64,000 bases of DNA from Cranoglanis bouderius (lineage: Eukaryota; Chordata; Actinopteri; Siluriformes; Cranoglanididae): the NCBI GenBank assembly GCA_023630585.1, contig CM042546.1, positions 21,329,810 through 21,393,809 of the forward strand, written 5' to 3'. A model generated the notes under the pieces. The model was not told the origin of the DNA. It saw nothing but the letters and a program-made list of their open reading frames with translations, and made no database searches. Positions 1-12,480 of this stretch are shown here, piece by piece. A program made the translations under genes and the position numbers. The stretch's first letter is position 1, and each line of letters opens with the position of its first letter.

Positions 1-61
1 TATTAATGATGACATGAAAAAGACAGAAGAAAGGATTAAGTGAAATAGAATACGTGGGATA

Positions 62-1060
62 AACAGGGAAAGAAAGGAAGAGAGGTAGAAAGAAAGACAG
101 ACAGACTGGTATATTAAGACAGACAGACTGGTAGACAAAGACAGACAGACAGAGACAGACAGACTGGTAGACAGATACAGACAGGCAGACAGACTGGTAG
201 ACAGAGGCAGACAGGCAGTCAGACAGACTGGTAGACAAAGACAGAGAGGTAGACAGAGACAGACAGGCAGACAAATAGACAGACTGGTAAACAGACAGAC
301 AGGCAGGAAGGCAGACTGGTAGACAAAGTCAGAAAGACTGGTAGACAAAGACAGACAGGCAGACAGACAGACTGGTAGACAGAGACAGACAGACAGACTG
401 GTAGACAGATACAGACAGGCAGACAGACAGACAGACTGGTACACAGAGACAGACAGGCAGACAGACTGGTAGACAGAGACAGACAGGCAGTCAGACAGAC
501 TGTTAGACAAAGACAGACTGGTAAATAGACAGACAGGCAGGCAGACAGACTGGTAGAAAAAGACAGACAGACTGGTAGACAAAGACAGACAGGCAGACAG
601 ACAGTCTGGTAGGCAGAGAAAGACAGACAGGCCAGTAGACAGAGACAGACTGGTAGAAAAGACAGACAGGCAAACAGACGGACTGGTAGACAAGGACATA
701 CAGGCAGACAGACAGACTGGTAGAAAAGACAGACAGGCAAACGGACAGACTGGTAGACAAGGACATACAGGCAGACAGACAGACTGGTAGAAAAGACAGA
801 CAGTCAAACAGACAGACTGGTAGACAAGGACATACAGGCAGACAGACCGACTGGTAGACAAAGACATACAGACAGACTGGTAGACAGAGACAGACAGACA
901 GACTGGTACACAGAGACAGGCAGACAGACAGACTGTTAGACAGAGACAGACAGGCAGACAGACAGACTGCTAGACAGAGACAGACTGGTAGGCAGAGACA
1001 GACAGACAGACAGACTGGTAGACAAAGGCAGACACAAAGACAGACAGAACGAGGCCCCGT
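62..1060. repeat. GACA-derived minisatellite
   Basis: About 1 kb of GACA/GGCA tetranucleotides is interrupted again and again by 'actggtaga', giving variable units of roughly 16-40 bp. Between 651 and 851 three longer units begin with 'tggtagaaaa' at 651, 718 and 785, an exact 67-bp higher-order period. Long frames on the minus strand (190 and 173 codons, rich in Cys, Leu, Val, Ser) are only a by-product of the repeat. Confidence 0.95.
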
Positions 1061-1560
1061 TGAATAAGAACACACTCGGTGTATATAATGAACAGGAAAC
1101 TAGATGCGTGAGAGCATGTTTTTTGTATTAATGAGTGTGTTTCCAGGTTTCAGGTGAAACACAGCCGGAGTGTTCTGGACTTTGGGTTAGAGTTTATTTC
1201 CACGTTGTGTGTGTATTGCTGAAGCGCACACTCGAATGCTCTCTAATTGGGACGTGAAAAACCTGACTCTACTAATCCATGTCAAATCCTCTGCTTGTGC
1301 TAATGGGCTGTGATGCTAATGCACTCAGCTAGCTGCTCTGTGTGAGAGGGATATGAAGTGCGCCGGCTGTTTTAGAGCCACCAACAACCTACACACCTGA
1401 AATGTACCCCCCGAGAGAGGAAATTGACCCTCTCTCTGCTTCTACTCACACACCTGAGGACTGTGATTGGTCAGAAGCATGTGAAAGCTGAAGTGTGCTT
1501 CAGCTTTCACATGAAAACCTCAAGCTTCAAAGCATGAGGCTGCTGAGATCAAATGTGGCA
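1061..1560. other. Non-repetitive flank
   Basis: Ordinary mixed-composition sequence apart from the hairpin listed separately. The part near 1255-1400 has balanced composition and several 'gctaat' motifs. No open frame, promoter or RNA gene is supported. Confidence 0.4.
1478..1513. repeat. Perfect inverted repeat (hairpin)
   Basis: The arm 'catgtgaaagctgaag' at 1478-1493 is matched without error by its reverse complement at 1498-1513, leaving a four-base loop (tgtg). The flanking bases do not pair. The start overlaps 'gattggtcagaag', a motif also present in dispersed family A. No terminator role is expected in this kind of genome. Confidence 0.95.
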
Positions 1561-1725
1561 GTGAAAAGACAGAAAGAAAGAAAGACAAGGAAAGAGAGAA
1601 AGAAAGAAGACTGATCAAATGTCGCAAAAAAGGACAGTAGCAAGAAAGAAGGAATGAAAGAAAGAAAGAATGTGGCAGTAAAAGAGTAGAGAGAAATAAA
1701 GAAAAAGAGGGGGAAAGCGAACAGG
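1561..1725. repeat. Purine tract (GAAA)n
   Basis: Degenerate GAAA/GAGA-rich purine run in two blocks, about 1561-1612 and 1630-1725. The 76-codon minus-strand frame across it is Ser/Leu/Phe low-complexity and is not a gene. Confidence 0.85.
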
Positions 1726-1737
1726 AACTGGTTTCAG

Positions 1738-1786
1738 GTTTGTTTAGCAATAATAAAGGTAACTATAAATAGATAAAAAGTACAGC
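1738..1786 (+). repeat. Family A dispersed repeat, small fragment
   Basis: The stretch containing 'gtaactataaatagataaa' closely matches 8437-8460 inside the long family A copy. It is a short remnant of the same interspersed repeat. Confidence 0.5.
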
Positions 1787-2070
1787 ATGTTCCTAAATAA
1801 ATAAATGACGTGTAATCTTTGGCACATTGTTTATCAACTTGTTTATTGACACATAATGGCAAAACACTCACCATAGGTCAAATGTCATGTAGGTAAAGTC
1901 AAGGCAAAACGAAAGTAGTTACATACCAAGGTCTTTCGTCCTTTCCCCTTCAGTTATTCAGCTTCTCTGTCAGATGAATTCTTTTAGCATTTGGTTGCTA
2001 TCGCCATAGCAATGGGTCCAAATCATAAATGCTATGGCTAAACCATAAATATTGGCACCGCTGTCTAATA

Positions 2071-2093
2071 ACACACACACAAACACGAGCACA

Positions 2094-2126
<33 letters not shown>
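2071..2126. repeat. (CA)n microsatellite
   Basis: Imperfect CA repeat, interrupted early and uninterrupted for about the last 30 bp. Confidence 0.95.
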
Positions 2127-2127
<1 letters not shown>

Positions 2128-3900
2128 GGGCGAATCTCTTTTGAATGTAACATGTAATTATATGTAATTATTCGATGTCCAAATAGTGTGATGTTTTCCT
2201 ATTTGCATATATTGTGTGTTCATGTAACATAACTATAATGATTTTAGATAGTTTAATTTAGGATATTATTTTAAATGTCTGTAACCGTGTTTTACCTGTA
2301 ATATTCTTTATAAGTCCATCGAATTTGGTATGTGGTTAATCGTCTCGTGATACTCCGATCGATTATGCATATCACATTACAATGGGATACATTATTTCAT
2401 GCTTTTTCTTAATCACATACATAATACGGTTTAAACCGGCTCCTCCCAGGACATGCAAATTCAGGTCTGAGACCAGACAAAGAGAGTTCATCCCGCCAAC
2501 AAATCCAACTTCCTGATTGGCCAGTAGCCCAGAGAGGCGTATGCGTTGGTGTTGTCTTTAAAACAACAACATGCATTCAAACTCCACACTTCTGCAACTC
2601 CACACTCTTTTACTTCTACAACTTCTACACTCTTCTTCAGACCCTGTTCAGGTTCACTTCAGGTTTCCCTCCCCCGGGGCCAATCTCTCTCTCTCTCTCC
2701 CGGACAAAAGATGCAACTGCCTCACGGCCCACACCTTTTCAAACAACGAACCACCAAACTCAATGCGAACTCCTACTGGACCACGCGCAAAACTTTGAAA
2801 CCGACAACACCTAAGCCGTGCAAGTATAGTTTAACTGATCTATATATGCATTAAAGTTGTACCCCTGTTTACAGGACATTCTGATTCTTGCTGGTTTGAA
2901 AAGGCTAATTGTTTGTGTTTTTGTCTGCCATTCTCTTTTATTTCATTACTTTCTTTCTATACTTTCTCTTTTCTTGTATATGGATGTACATATGTATTGT
3001 TCACTTAGAGTTAGTTGTGTGTATACATAGTTACACTTAGTTATTAAAATCTATTATCACCACGCTTGATTGTCTCTGTTTTGGTCACATAAAGTGTTTT
3101 CTATACTGCGAGTCTGCTATATGCTCTAATTTTAATAACAAAACGGAGAATCCTTCCTGGCCAGAAGAATAATCTCCCTCTTTAGAGTTCATAATTCTAA
3201 AACTAGACTACAGCTAATCCTAAAAGCTGATCTAGACCACATATATAGTCATAATTAATTATAATCCATTATAATTAATTATCTAGATGTATATGTGCAC
3301 ATACATTAATTCCCCTTCATGGCTGATGTATATTTATAACTGGTCATAACACGATTTGATTAGATATATAGATATATTTCACGCCATTTGAGCTAGTTCG
3401 TTACATAAATTGGTGGAGAATATATTTTAAACGTTTCAGATTCATCTGATTCGCTACAATGCATTCATAGTTCTACTTCCATCACTCGTCTGTAGTTCCG
3501 ACCCTAGCTTGTTGATTTGAATTCTGCACATCGATTTGCCCACTATGAGTTCGGACCAGCTTCATTAGAAATGCCTGAATAAACACACATCCCTTTGATT
3601 CTGGCTCCAGTTCGCTTCACCTACATGTGCATGTGGTGATTTTTTTTGTGTGTAAATTTGTACACCACAGGCACTGTGTAGCGTTTTGATCTGGGAGTGT
3701 GAAATTAAAGGATGAACTTTGGATTACCAGGAGAAATGGTGCTGGTTTGTCCTGAAGCCTTCTGTTTTTAATGAGATCTGGATCTTATATGCACGACGTG
3801 TTTTTAAATTCAGGTGCCTCGGGTGACTCTCTAAACAACTGCAGATGGAAAACTTTAAAAATGTACTGCATCTTTAATTCTACCTCTATTCCTTGATCAT
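2127..3900 (+). other. Possible old LTR or promoter-like region, otherwise no gene
   Basis: AT-rich to 2430, then a GC-richer block with 'gattggccagt' (CCAAT-type box) near 2515, a weak TATA-like 'tctttaaaac' near 2557, a pyrimidine-rich transcribed-like segment and an ATTAAA signal near 2850. A priming-site-like 'ttggtggagaat' occurs near 3410. This order (promoter boxes, polyadenylation signal, primer-binding-like motif) resembles a degraded LTR and leader, but no terminal repeats or target duplication were found. The 102-codon plus-strand frame at 2546-2854 shows no recognisable domain. The sequence near 3485-3600 shares 'gcctgaataaacacac' with 34840-34855. Confidence 0.25.
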
Positions 3901-3901
3901 A

Positions 3902-3943
3902 TAACAACAACAACAACAACAACAATAATAATAATAATAATAC
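3902..3943. repeat. (CAA)n(TAA)n microsatellite
   Basis: About eight CAA units are followed by about six TAA units. It encodes a poly-Leu run on the minus strand, which is not a gene. Confidence 0.9.
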
Positions 3944-4149
3944 ATATATACAAACACCACTGTTTATACTTTTAAAATGCAGCAAATAAAAAAAAAATCA
4001 TGTGAAAATAAATAAATTGCTTGGGGAGAAAAAAACACCTGAAAACTAGATAGGTAAAGTTCACCATGACGAACCCAGTCTGAAAGATTAAATAGTTATC
4101 AGTTTGAAATCTGAACATAATGTGCAGTTTTAATAAACTAGGAAAGACA

Positions 4150-4417
<268 letters not shown>

Positions 4418-5395
4418 AATAATTGTGTGGAAAATAAGTGAATTATGTGGAAGAATTACATAAAAAATAAATTAATTCTGTGAGAGAAAAAAAAAATGAA
4501 TATAATGGAATTGTATGAATCAAGTGGGAAGAAAGCACATATGGAAAATTAATTAATCTTGTGAAGGAATCACGTGTGAAAATAAATTAATCAAATGGGA
4601 AAAAAACAACATGAAAATGAAACCATGCACTTCATGTGAAAAATGTGTGAACCACAACAAATGATGTGTCTAAAACCCCGTGAGAAGTTCATGTGATTTT
4701 TTTCGTGCATTTCCTCACGTGTGTGACATGATGCGGTGAGAACTGAGGAGATCACCGGCTCCTTGCTGTTAGCTCTGTTTTCTCTCATGAAGGAAATCCT
4801 GCTAACAGTAATGAACTGAAATGCACTGCTATAAACATCCAACATTTGATCTAGATTATTACGGCGCAGCAGGAAACAGCATGAACAGCGTGATCGTACA
4901 GATGCAGTGTCTGCAACACACAGTGTTTATTCGTGTAAATCAGGCTGAATAATGAACTCTGTGTGAAGAACCATATTGAGAGATTAGCATAAGACAAGTG
5001 CTAATGGTTCCTCTTAGCATGGATAACTATGCGCCCTGATATCATTAGTACAACAACATACAACAAGTTGAGTTTACTGCCTAATGAATATACAATATGA
5101 ACATTTTCCGAGGTGCATTATCATGAATCCAGCTGCTTTTCGTATGCATGAATTTTTAGTGATTTTTGTTTTCTTTGGAGCGATATCAACTGTTTCATGT
5201 TGAATATTTAATAGAATGAACCTAGCTTGAAAGCTACCAGAAGCCTTGCTCAGCAATGCCCACTCTTATCTATGAATGAAGTCAGCTTATGAATGAAGTC
5301 AGCAGAAAGCCACGCCCACTAACTCTGCCCTTCACCCTGATTTGCATCGTTTGTTGATTTTCGTTCAAGGTGGCTACTGTGTGTTCAGTACAAGT
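4418..5395. other. Unique sequence, no gene seen
   Basis: AT-rich to about 4600 with repeated 'gtggaa', 'gtgaaaataaattaat' phrases, then mixed composition. 'gaatgaagtcagc' is repeated in tandem near 5275-5300. The minus-strand frames of 84 and 60 codons have no recognisable domain. Confidence 0.35.
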
Positions 5396-5596
5396 GGTAC
5401 TGATAGTTCAGTGGTTATGACGTTAGACTACTGATTGGGAGGTCGTGAGTCCAAATACCAGCACTGCAAAGCTACCATTGCTGGACCCCTGAGCAAGGCC
5501 CTTAATCCTCACCTGCTCAGATGTATAAACGAGATACAGTAAATGTAAGTCGCTCTGGATAAGGGCGTCTGCCAAATGCCATAAATGCAAATATAT
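5396..5596 (+). mobile_element. tRNA-derived SINE, copy 1
   Basis: The 5' part resembles a tRNA gene, with an A-box-like 'agttcagtggttatgacg' and a B-box-like 'ggtcgtgagtccaaatacc'. A body with 'gagcaaggcccttaatcc' follows, then the tail 'ctctggataagggcgtctg' and 'ccaaatgccataaatg'. The tail resembles the 3' domain of teleost SINEs of the DANA/Mermaid or V-SINE type (family name from general knowledge). It would be transcribed by RNA polymerase III and mobilised by a partner LINE. Two further copies at 20.99 and 45.90 kb have the same order of modules. Confidence 0.85.
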
Positions 5597-5671
5597 AGTG
5601 TATATTCATAAATCGTTATAACTGTGCTCACAATTCTTTGTTCAATCTCATGTTCAAAAGTATTTATCATA

Positions 5672-6860
5672 CAGTGGTCATCAATAAAGTTATTCTGATT
5701 AACCCCAAATAAAGATCAGCTGTTTCTGTAGGATTTCCTTCACATCTTCTTGGTTTCATCTGACTGCTGAAGCCATGGTCCACAAAGAGCTGACAAAGCC
5801 TGTACAGGATCTCACTGTCAAAAGGAGACGGGTGCAAAATTTTTTCCAAAACATTAGATGTACCATGGAACACCATGAAGGCCATCATCAACAAGTGTGC
5901 ACCACAGTGACATTACCAAGAACAGGACATCCCTCCAACATTTACAAAAGGACAAGACAAAAACTTACCAGGGAGGCTGAACATTAAAGGAGCTGCAGGA
6001 ATATCTGACAAATACTGATTACTCTCTGCATGTGACAACAATCTCTCGTATTCTTCACAAGTCTGGGCTATGGTGTAGGGCGGCTAGACAGAAGACTTTT
6101 CTCACAAAAAGCATCCAAAGCCCAACTCTAATCACCCCAAACCATGTGGCAAAATGCATTATGGTCTAAAAATATTATATTATTCTAAATATAATAATTC
6201 CATAATTCCAAAAGGTATTTTGTGCAAAAAAAAAAGCATATCAACAAAAGAACACCACCCCCACGGTGAAGCATGGTGGTGGCAGCATCGTGCTTTAGGG
6301 CTGCTTTTCTTCAGCCAGAGCTGGGGCTTTTATCAAGGTGAAGGGAATCATGAATAGCTACAAATACCAGTCGATTTTAGTGCAAAACCTTCAGGTGTCT
6401 GCTAGTAAGCTGAAGATCAAAAGGAATTTCACCATTCAGCATGACAATGACCCAAAGCATACATCCAAATCAACAAAGGAACGGCTTAAACAAAAGAAGA
6501 TCAATGTTTTTGAACGACCTAGCCAGAGTCCAGACATGAATTCAGCTAAAAATCTGTGGGGTGACCTGAAGCAGGTTGTTGCCCTTACAATTTGATGGAT
6601 CTAGAATGTTTCTGCAAGAGTGGGAAAATATTGACAAGTCAAGATTGTGGCACGCAGATAGACTCTTACCAAAAAAGACTGAGTGGTGTAATAAAATCAA
6701 AAGGTGCTTCAACAAAGTATTCGTTTAGGGGTGTGCACACTTATGCACATTAAAGGTGAGAATGATATCATCTGACATGATATTTATCTTAGTGTCATTC
6801 TTTTACTTTACAAAATCCTGCCATTTTAACAGAAGTGTGTAGATTTTTTAATATCCATTG
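5672..6860 (+). mobile_element. Degraded Tc1/mariner-like transposon (family 1)
   Basis: The element is bounded by TA at 5670-5671 and 6861-6862, as expected for Tc1/mariner insertion. The right end, read inward, starts 'caatggatattaaaaaatct'; the left end starts 'cagtggtcatcaataaagtt'. The outermost bases match and the rest of the TIR has diverged. Its length, about 1.19 kb, is shorter than a typical 1.3-1.6 kb full element. A broken plus-strand transposase lies inside. Confidence 0.8.
5775..6595 (+). pseudogene. Tc1-like transposase pseudogene (family 1)
   Basis: A Tc1-type transposase would bind the TIRs through N-terminal helix-turn-helix domains and cut with a DD(E/D) catalytic core. 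An N-terminal fragment starts at 5775 (MVHKELTKPVQDL). The middle is frameshifted and shortened. The core appears at about 6260-6595 with a GGGS-type motif encoded near 6272 and the second-aspartate motif HDNDPKHT. The third catalytic block reads SPDMNSAKNLW where relatives have SPDLNPIENLW, so the catalytic Glu is replaced by Lys. Frameshifts, a deletion and this substitution make it inactive. Confidence 0.8.
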
Positions 6861-6862
6861 TA

Positions 6863-7421
6863 TGTATACTATTACAGAATTAAAAAAAAAAAAAAATATG
6901 TGAATTCAAATTAAAAATTGTAAAAGCCACACACCCACTAACCCACCATGATTTTAATTGTTTTGTAGTTTTTTGTCAAGGTATTTAAAAAAAGCATATT
7001 ATTAGAGCTTTATGAGACATATCAGCTTACTAAGGATTAGCACAGTTTTTATGATATATGAATACAGGCTTGTTAGAAAGTGTTTACTTTTTCTACAGTA
7101 ATGAGAGGGCAATGTGTAGGTGACAAATCCAGTGTACCTTTCGTATACATTCCCTGAAGCAAATTCTGGCATTTACCTTCCTTATGTAACACTTCTGCAT
7201 GAAGGAGTGATCCCGTGCACCACCGAGAATGACTGCTGAGATTATTAATGCACGTTTGCCCCTAGCTGTAATGCTGAAATGGCTCTGAAGTGTCTGTGTG
7301 TAACCTTCAGCTCTCACTCTGGCCTCATTTGAAACGTGTTCGTTGAACAACAAGCTGTCAGCTGGAAAGTTCATCCCCGATATGGATGTTCTCCTTAGTG
7401 TCATTCACAAATGGGTTCAGT

Positions 7422-7422
<1 letters not shown>
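6863..7422. other. Unique sequence, no gene seen
   Basis: AT-rich to about 7080, then mixed composition. The 103-codon minus-strand frame at 7093-7404 has no recognised domain or splice context and is probably chance. Confidence 0.35.

Positions 7423-7480
<58 letters not shown>
7423..7480. repeat. (CT)n microsatellite
   Basis: About 29 uninterrupted CT units end in 'cag' at 7479-7481. The tract therefore forms a polypyrimidine stretch directly before a splice-acceptor-like AG (see findings). Confidence 0.95.
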
Positions 7481-7481
<1 letters not shown>

Positions 7482-7556
7482 GACTAACCTGCTTCCTGTT
7501 TTACGTCCCTCCAGGGGAAACAAATATATTTTCTCCGTTCATTATTCCGAGAGCAG
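7482..7556 (+). other. Possible 75-bp internal exon (weak)
   Basis: The segment begins right after (CT)n-cag and ends before 'gtaagc', a good splice donor. It is 75 bp long; two of three phases are open. One phase reads LTCFLFYVPPGETNIF then SPFIIPRAG. A second acceptor-like 'cctccag' lies at 7508-7514. No protein family is recognised, and a microsatellite creates a polypyrimidine tract by accident easily. Confidence 0.15.
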
Positions 7557-7677
7557 GTAAGCTGTTTGCTTTAAGTGACTGCATGTCAGAAACCTGCTAG
7601 AAAAAGAAAAAAAAAATATCTTAAGTGGGTGTAAACACTCAGGGCATCGAGAAGCATGTAACAGTTCACTGATTTTC

Positions 7678-8450
7678 ATCCACAGCGCTGCTGAATTCTG
7701 CATTCTGATTGGTCAGAAGGTCATTTTCTAGAACAACAGCTCTGACAGTAGTGCAGCTGCCCTACATTCACTTAGCGAGTGTCATTTAAATCGATATTTT
7801 TTTTCAATTCTGCATTATGTAAAATAAGTTTAATCCAAATGTTTTTTTTTTTCAGTTCCCAATTCACAACTTTAGTTTAGTGTCCTATGTGCTGTTTGGA
7901 AGAAAAAGAAAAAAAAAAAGATAGCTGTGGTTTCTTCTCATCCTGTTCTATTCGACCTAGAAGCTGAGCACGTAAAATGTGCTGTAAATCAAAGAACCGA
8001 TTTCAACACTGATTAGTACGTTATTTAATTTGTGTCAAACTAGTTAGCTTTAGAAGTTATACGTACTACTGTATATGTAGCTACTACCATTTCTCATCAC
8101 AGCTAAAAAAAAAAAAAAACTCGACAAGCCACACTTAAAAAAGACACAACTAATAATAAACTGTTGTTGTAATTTATAAGAGAAAAACATGCAATGGTTG
8201 ATATTGCGAAGTTTTCTGTAAGGAGAAGTTGATTTAACGTTTAAGGAAGAAGTCTCCAGTGTGAGCAGTAAATCTGTAAGTTTAAGTTTTCCAACATCTT
8301 CAGGACGGAAGAGTTTTCGCTTTTCTCTGTAACATGACAAGCTGTGTTTTGTTTTTTGCTTTTTTTTTGTCTTAATAAATCCAAGAGAGGGGAAAAAATA
8401 GAGACTGGTGAGGGAACGACTGTTTATAGCTGCTATAATGTAACTATAAA
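7678..8450 (+). repeat. Family A dispersed repeat, longest copy
   Basis: Starts near 'cagcgctgctgaattctg' and 'gattggtcagaaggt', then 'cagctctgacagtagtgcag', and after an AT-rich middle 'gaagttttctgtaaggaga', 'gtctccagtgtgagc', 'ccaacatcttcaggacgg' and 'gggaacgactgtttatagct'. The same modules occur in the same order, usually on the opposite strand, at 13.0, 25.2, 26.4, 47.7, 49.1, 57.8 and 61.4 kb. There is no coding capacity. A non-autonomous DNA transposon is the likeliest identity, but no clean termini or target duplication were found. Confidence 0.7.
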
Positions 8451-9650
8451 TGGATAAAAAATCATGTGTCGTTCTGTAAGTAATAGGAGTGTGGTATGAA
8501 AGGAATAAAACAGTTCAGCACTATATGAGGTGAGGTGTTGCTTAGTAAAGGCAAGTCCTTCTGTTTCTAATGATTTAAAAATAAATAAATTTATGAGTGC
8601 AAAAATTCCTGCATCCGTTTTGAAGGGTTCTTCGGGTTTATGCAACATGATTATACCTGTCTTCTGCTGTTTATGTTACATGTGTCTGATATATCCTTGC
8701 CGCATGTTTTCAGACCATAAACAGCGTGTGCGTGATAAGCTCTCACTCCTACTTAATTGCCGCAATAGGAAATGTCATTATTACACATTTATCTGCTAGT
8801 ATGTAATAATCTGCTAATCCATATCTATCAGTTAGAGATAAATATAATAATTGCGCTCAAGAAAACTGCCGTGAAAAGCAATGAATTGAATAAATTCATA
8901 ATTCACAATGGTGGTTCATAGAATTCATAGAATCCTATGACCTGTAGTTTAAATGAAAGATTGTTTTTTTTTCTTTTTCATGTTCCACTAATAATCATGC
9001 AGGTAGTTTGTTTAGGACTCCTACATAGTGAATGGAATGAAGCATGTGCTCATGAAAAAAATCTCACGCACATGTTCATCTCAAATACAATCGCCAATCC
9101 TCTACACTTGTTAGTGTTCCAGCAGCAATATAACAGACGTTATAAGCGTAAGTACTAATAGGTAAACCCTTATTAGCCCTTTCTTGTACGGTGTCCACAC
9201 TCCCAGACGTTAATTTAAAGCTGTATTTGGAAAAATATATGATTTAATCGCCTCCAAATCACTCCAGTGTTGTACACACCATTATCGTGATTCGAAACAC
9301 AGAAGCTTGGTTCACACTGCACAGACAGACGACGACAAACGCAGACAATCAGCAACTTTTAAAAGTTGGCTGTTGGATTTAGAATGTTGGGAAACACAAC
9401 TGTCATGTTCACACGGTCCCAACAGACACCAACAAACTTGTTTACAGACAGTCAGACTGGTTTAGAAATGGATGATCCTTTCACCACAATCAAAATTTTA
9501 CTATTACTAGTGTCTTTTCGTGTCGTTCTTCACCTGAAAAGATGAAGAGTGAAACTAAAGATGTTGTGGGTGAAGCCTTGGTTGTTGCGATTTGAGCGAC
9601 AGTGCGCTTACTTACATTTATGTAAAGAACTGCAGACAGACGATGTGCGC
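8451..9650. other. Unique sequence, no gene seen
   Basis: AT-rich with scattered short frames (71-89 codons) that show no domains. A 16-bp palindrome 'caacttttaaaagttg' lies at 9353-9368. The 9310-9470 part contains CAGACAGACG-like phrases that could be transposon debris. Confidence 0.35.
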
Positions 9651-9659
9651 TTTCAAAAT

Positions 9660-10235
9660 TTTGCTCGGTTTAAGTCCAGGGGTGCAACCTGGCCTGGGCA
9701 TTGGGGGCTGTAGCCCCAAAAACTTTTTCTTTTAGCCCCGAATAATTCTCCATTTGGAGTGGTTTGTCACTATGTAACTGAACGTCAGTAAAAGAAGACG
9801 GCAGTGTTGTAATTTTGTATCTTCAGTGAATGGAGTGTTGTATTTTGTCTTCAGTGAATGGAGGCGAGACCAATCAGACAGGTTTTACAGGAAAATACGT
9901 AGAAATACTCATGTCTTATTGACTGACAGGTCTCAATTCTGCCAAACACTATCTCACAGTCAGTTAGTATGAGGGAAAAATGGATATATTTTTTTTTGTT
10001 TGTGTTTTTAGATAAATCCAAATTTTTTGTCCAATTTTCACATTTTTAAGCAATTAGCCCTCACATGCAAGAAACAAAATGCATGGAAACAATCTATCTA
10101 GAAGTATGTGCGCCTAGTACCCAGCGCATGGGCTTTCATTTCTATGGAGTTTTCAGGGATGTTTGCCTCATCGTCATAGCAACGGTTCGTGCCCAAGTCA
10201 GATTACGTTGGAGTTTTAAAATTATTTTGGAAATT
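9660..10235. other. Possible DNA-transposon debris with a local duplication
   Basis: The phrase 'gggggctgtagccccaaaaa' near 9704-9723 forms a short hairpin (gggggct/agcccc). A tandem duplication of about 30 bp (units 9804-9834 and 9835-9863, both ending 'cttcagtgaatggag') follows. The rest is unassigned; the 95-codon frame at 10065 runs into poly-Asn from the next microsatellite and is not a gene. Confidence 0.3.

Positions 10236-10291
<56 letters not shown>
10236..10291. repeat. (TAA)n microsatellite
   Basis: About 18 uninterrupted TAA/AAT units. Confidence 0.95.
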
Positions 10292-10292
<1 letters not shown>

Positions 10293-10382
10293 TCAAGTTG
10301 CAAGTATTTCTCAGCATTTCCTCTAACTTTGATTCCTACATACAGTTATTGAGTAATAAACCTAGCTATGTTTTATAATATT

Positions 10383-10684
10383 AGCTTGAAAGGGTTAAGA
10401 GAGAACCAGCATGTTTTCCCTCAGCCAACAGTAAAACCTGCTCTCCTGCCTCTCCAAAAGCCCTCAGTGATCCAGACTGGTGATTTCCCTCAGCTCCAGG
10501 CTCTGTTCATGTCTGGCATTTATCCTGGCAGAATGACATGAGCTCTTTGCCCAGTTTGTGGACCTCTTACATGATTGATTCTTGTCCTCTGGCTCAAAAT
10601 GATGTCTGGCCTCCCAGAGCTGATCTGAGGTTTGGCATGGAGACGACTGAGATGTTCCAGCTCAACATCTCATTTCTAAAATAG
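10383..10684 (+). other. Coding-like but unidentified segment
   Basis: Two overlapping plus-strand frames are open here. One (MFYNISLKGLREN at the start, 57 codons from about 10370) ends at 10542; the other is open from 10482 to a stop at 10682 and includes WHLSWQNDMSSLPSLWTSY. The base composition resembles coding DNA more than its AT-rich surroundings. Neither frame shows a recognised domain. It could be a decayed transposon fragment or chance. Confidence 0.15.
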
Positions 10685-10876
10685 TGAGTGTTGGCTCTGG
10701 AGATAGGGTTTAATCTCCTAACCATTCCAAGTGATTCTCAGATGCTCGGTTACCAAGAAACCAAGGATCTGACTCAAGATGGTGGTCTCCATAAAGATAC
10801 ATGTATACTTTGAGAATTCTAAGAGGTGGGAATCTACCCTGTATAGGTTGCCAGTCCATCTCGGAACACCATGCAT

Positions 10877-11905
<1,029 letters not shown>

Positions 11906-11910
11906 TCCTG

Positions 11911-12198
11911 TTGTTTGGTTTAAACATGTTTCTTGTTTCCTGCTTTCCATATTTGGTCAATTTTTAACTCTCTCTCTCTCTCTCTTTTTTCTCTCACTCT
12001 CTCTGCTGGTTCTTGTTTTATCCACACAATTTGTTTTCAACCATGCAACAAGAATGCTTTTAGGTCAACAAGACAGGAAGCTATGACCATATATGGAAAG
12101 TAAGGTTACTGCATCTATAACTGTATAAGAAAGTGCTTGTTCTTTAGTTTTCTGCTATCCATACTATATATGGTCACAGCTTCCTATCCTTCTTAAAT

Positions 12199-12237
<39 letters not shown>

Positions 12238-12480
12238 TCTTTCTCATGATTGAGTCTCGGTTCTTCTTCTTTGCCTTTCCTTATTTTTAAACCAAGCAAC
12301 AGAAAGAACGAGGGTTAAGAGTACAGGAAGTTATGCCCATATATGGACTGCACACCTATTGCGCCAAAGTCAATATAAAAATGCGTTTCTGTCTTTGCCT
12401 TATTTTTCTACTTTCCATATTTGTGAAAGTTCACATTTGCGTTAAGTCAGGAAGCTATGACCATATAAGGACAGTTGCAG
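11911..12480. repeat. Degenerate direct and inverted repeat cluster
   Basis: The phrase 'caggaagctatgaccatat' recurs on the plus strand at 12074, 12324 (as 'caggaagttatgcccatat') and 12448. An inverted copy, 'atatggtcacagcttcct', sits at about 12169-12186. Each direct copy is preceded by related pyrimidine-rich text ('ctttccatatttg', CT runs, 'ggttcttgtt'). The pair 12074/12186 can form a hairpin with roughly 20-bp arms. CT microsatellites at about 11970-12004 and 12201-12234 lie in equivalent places, so the block seems to have arisen by local duplication. Confidence 0.8.

Noticed and set aside
219..1075. Open frames of 173 and 190 codons, Cys/Leu/Val-rich, minus strand
   Set aside because: They arise from the GACA minisatellite; no stop occurs because the unit lacks stop words in that phase.
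9353..9368. 16-bp palindrome caacttttaaaagttg
   Set aside because: Short, AT-rich and without context; listed only as a detail.
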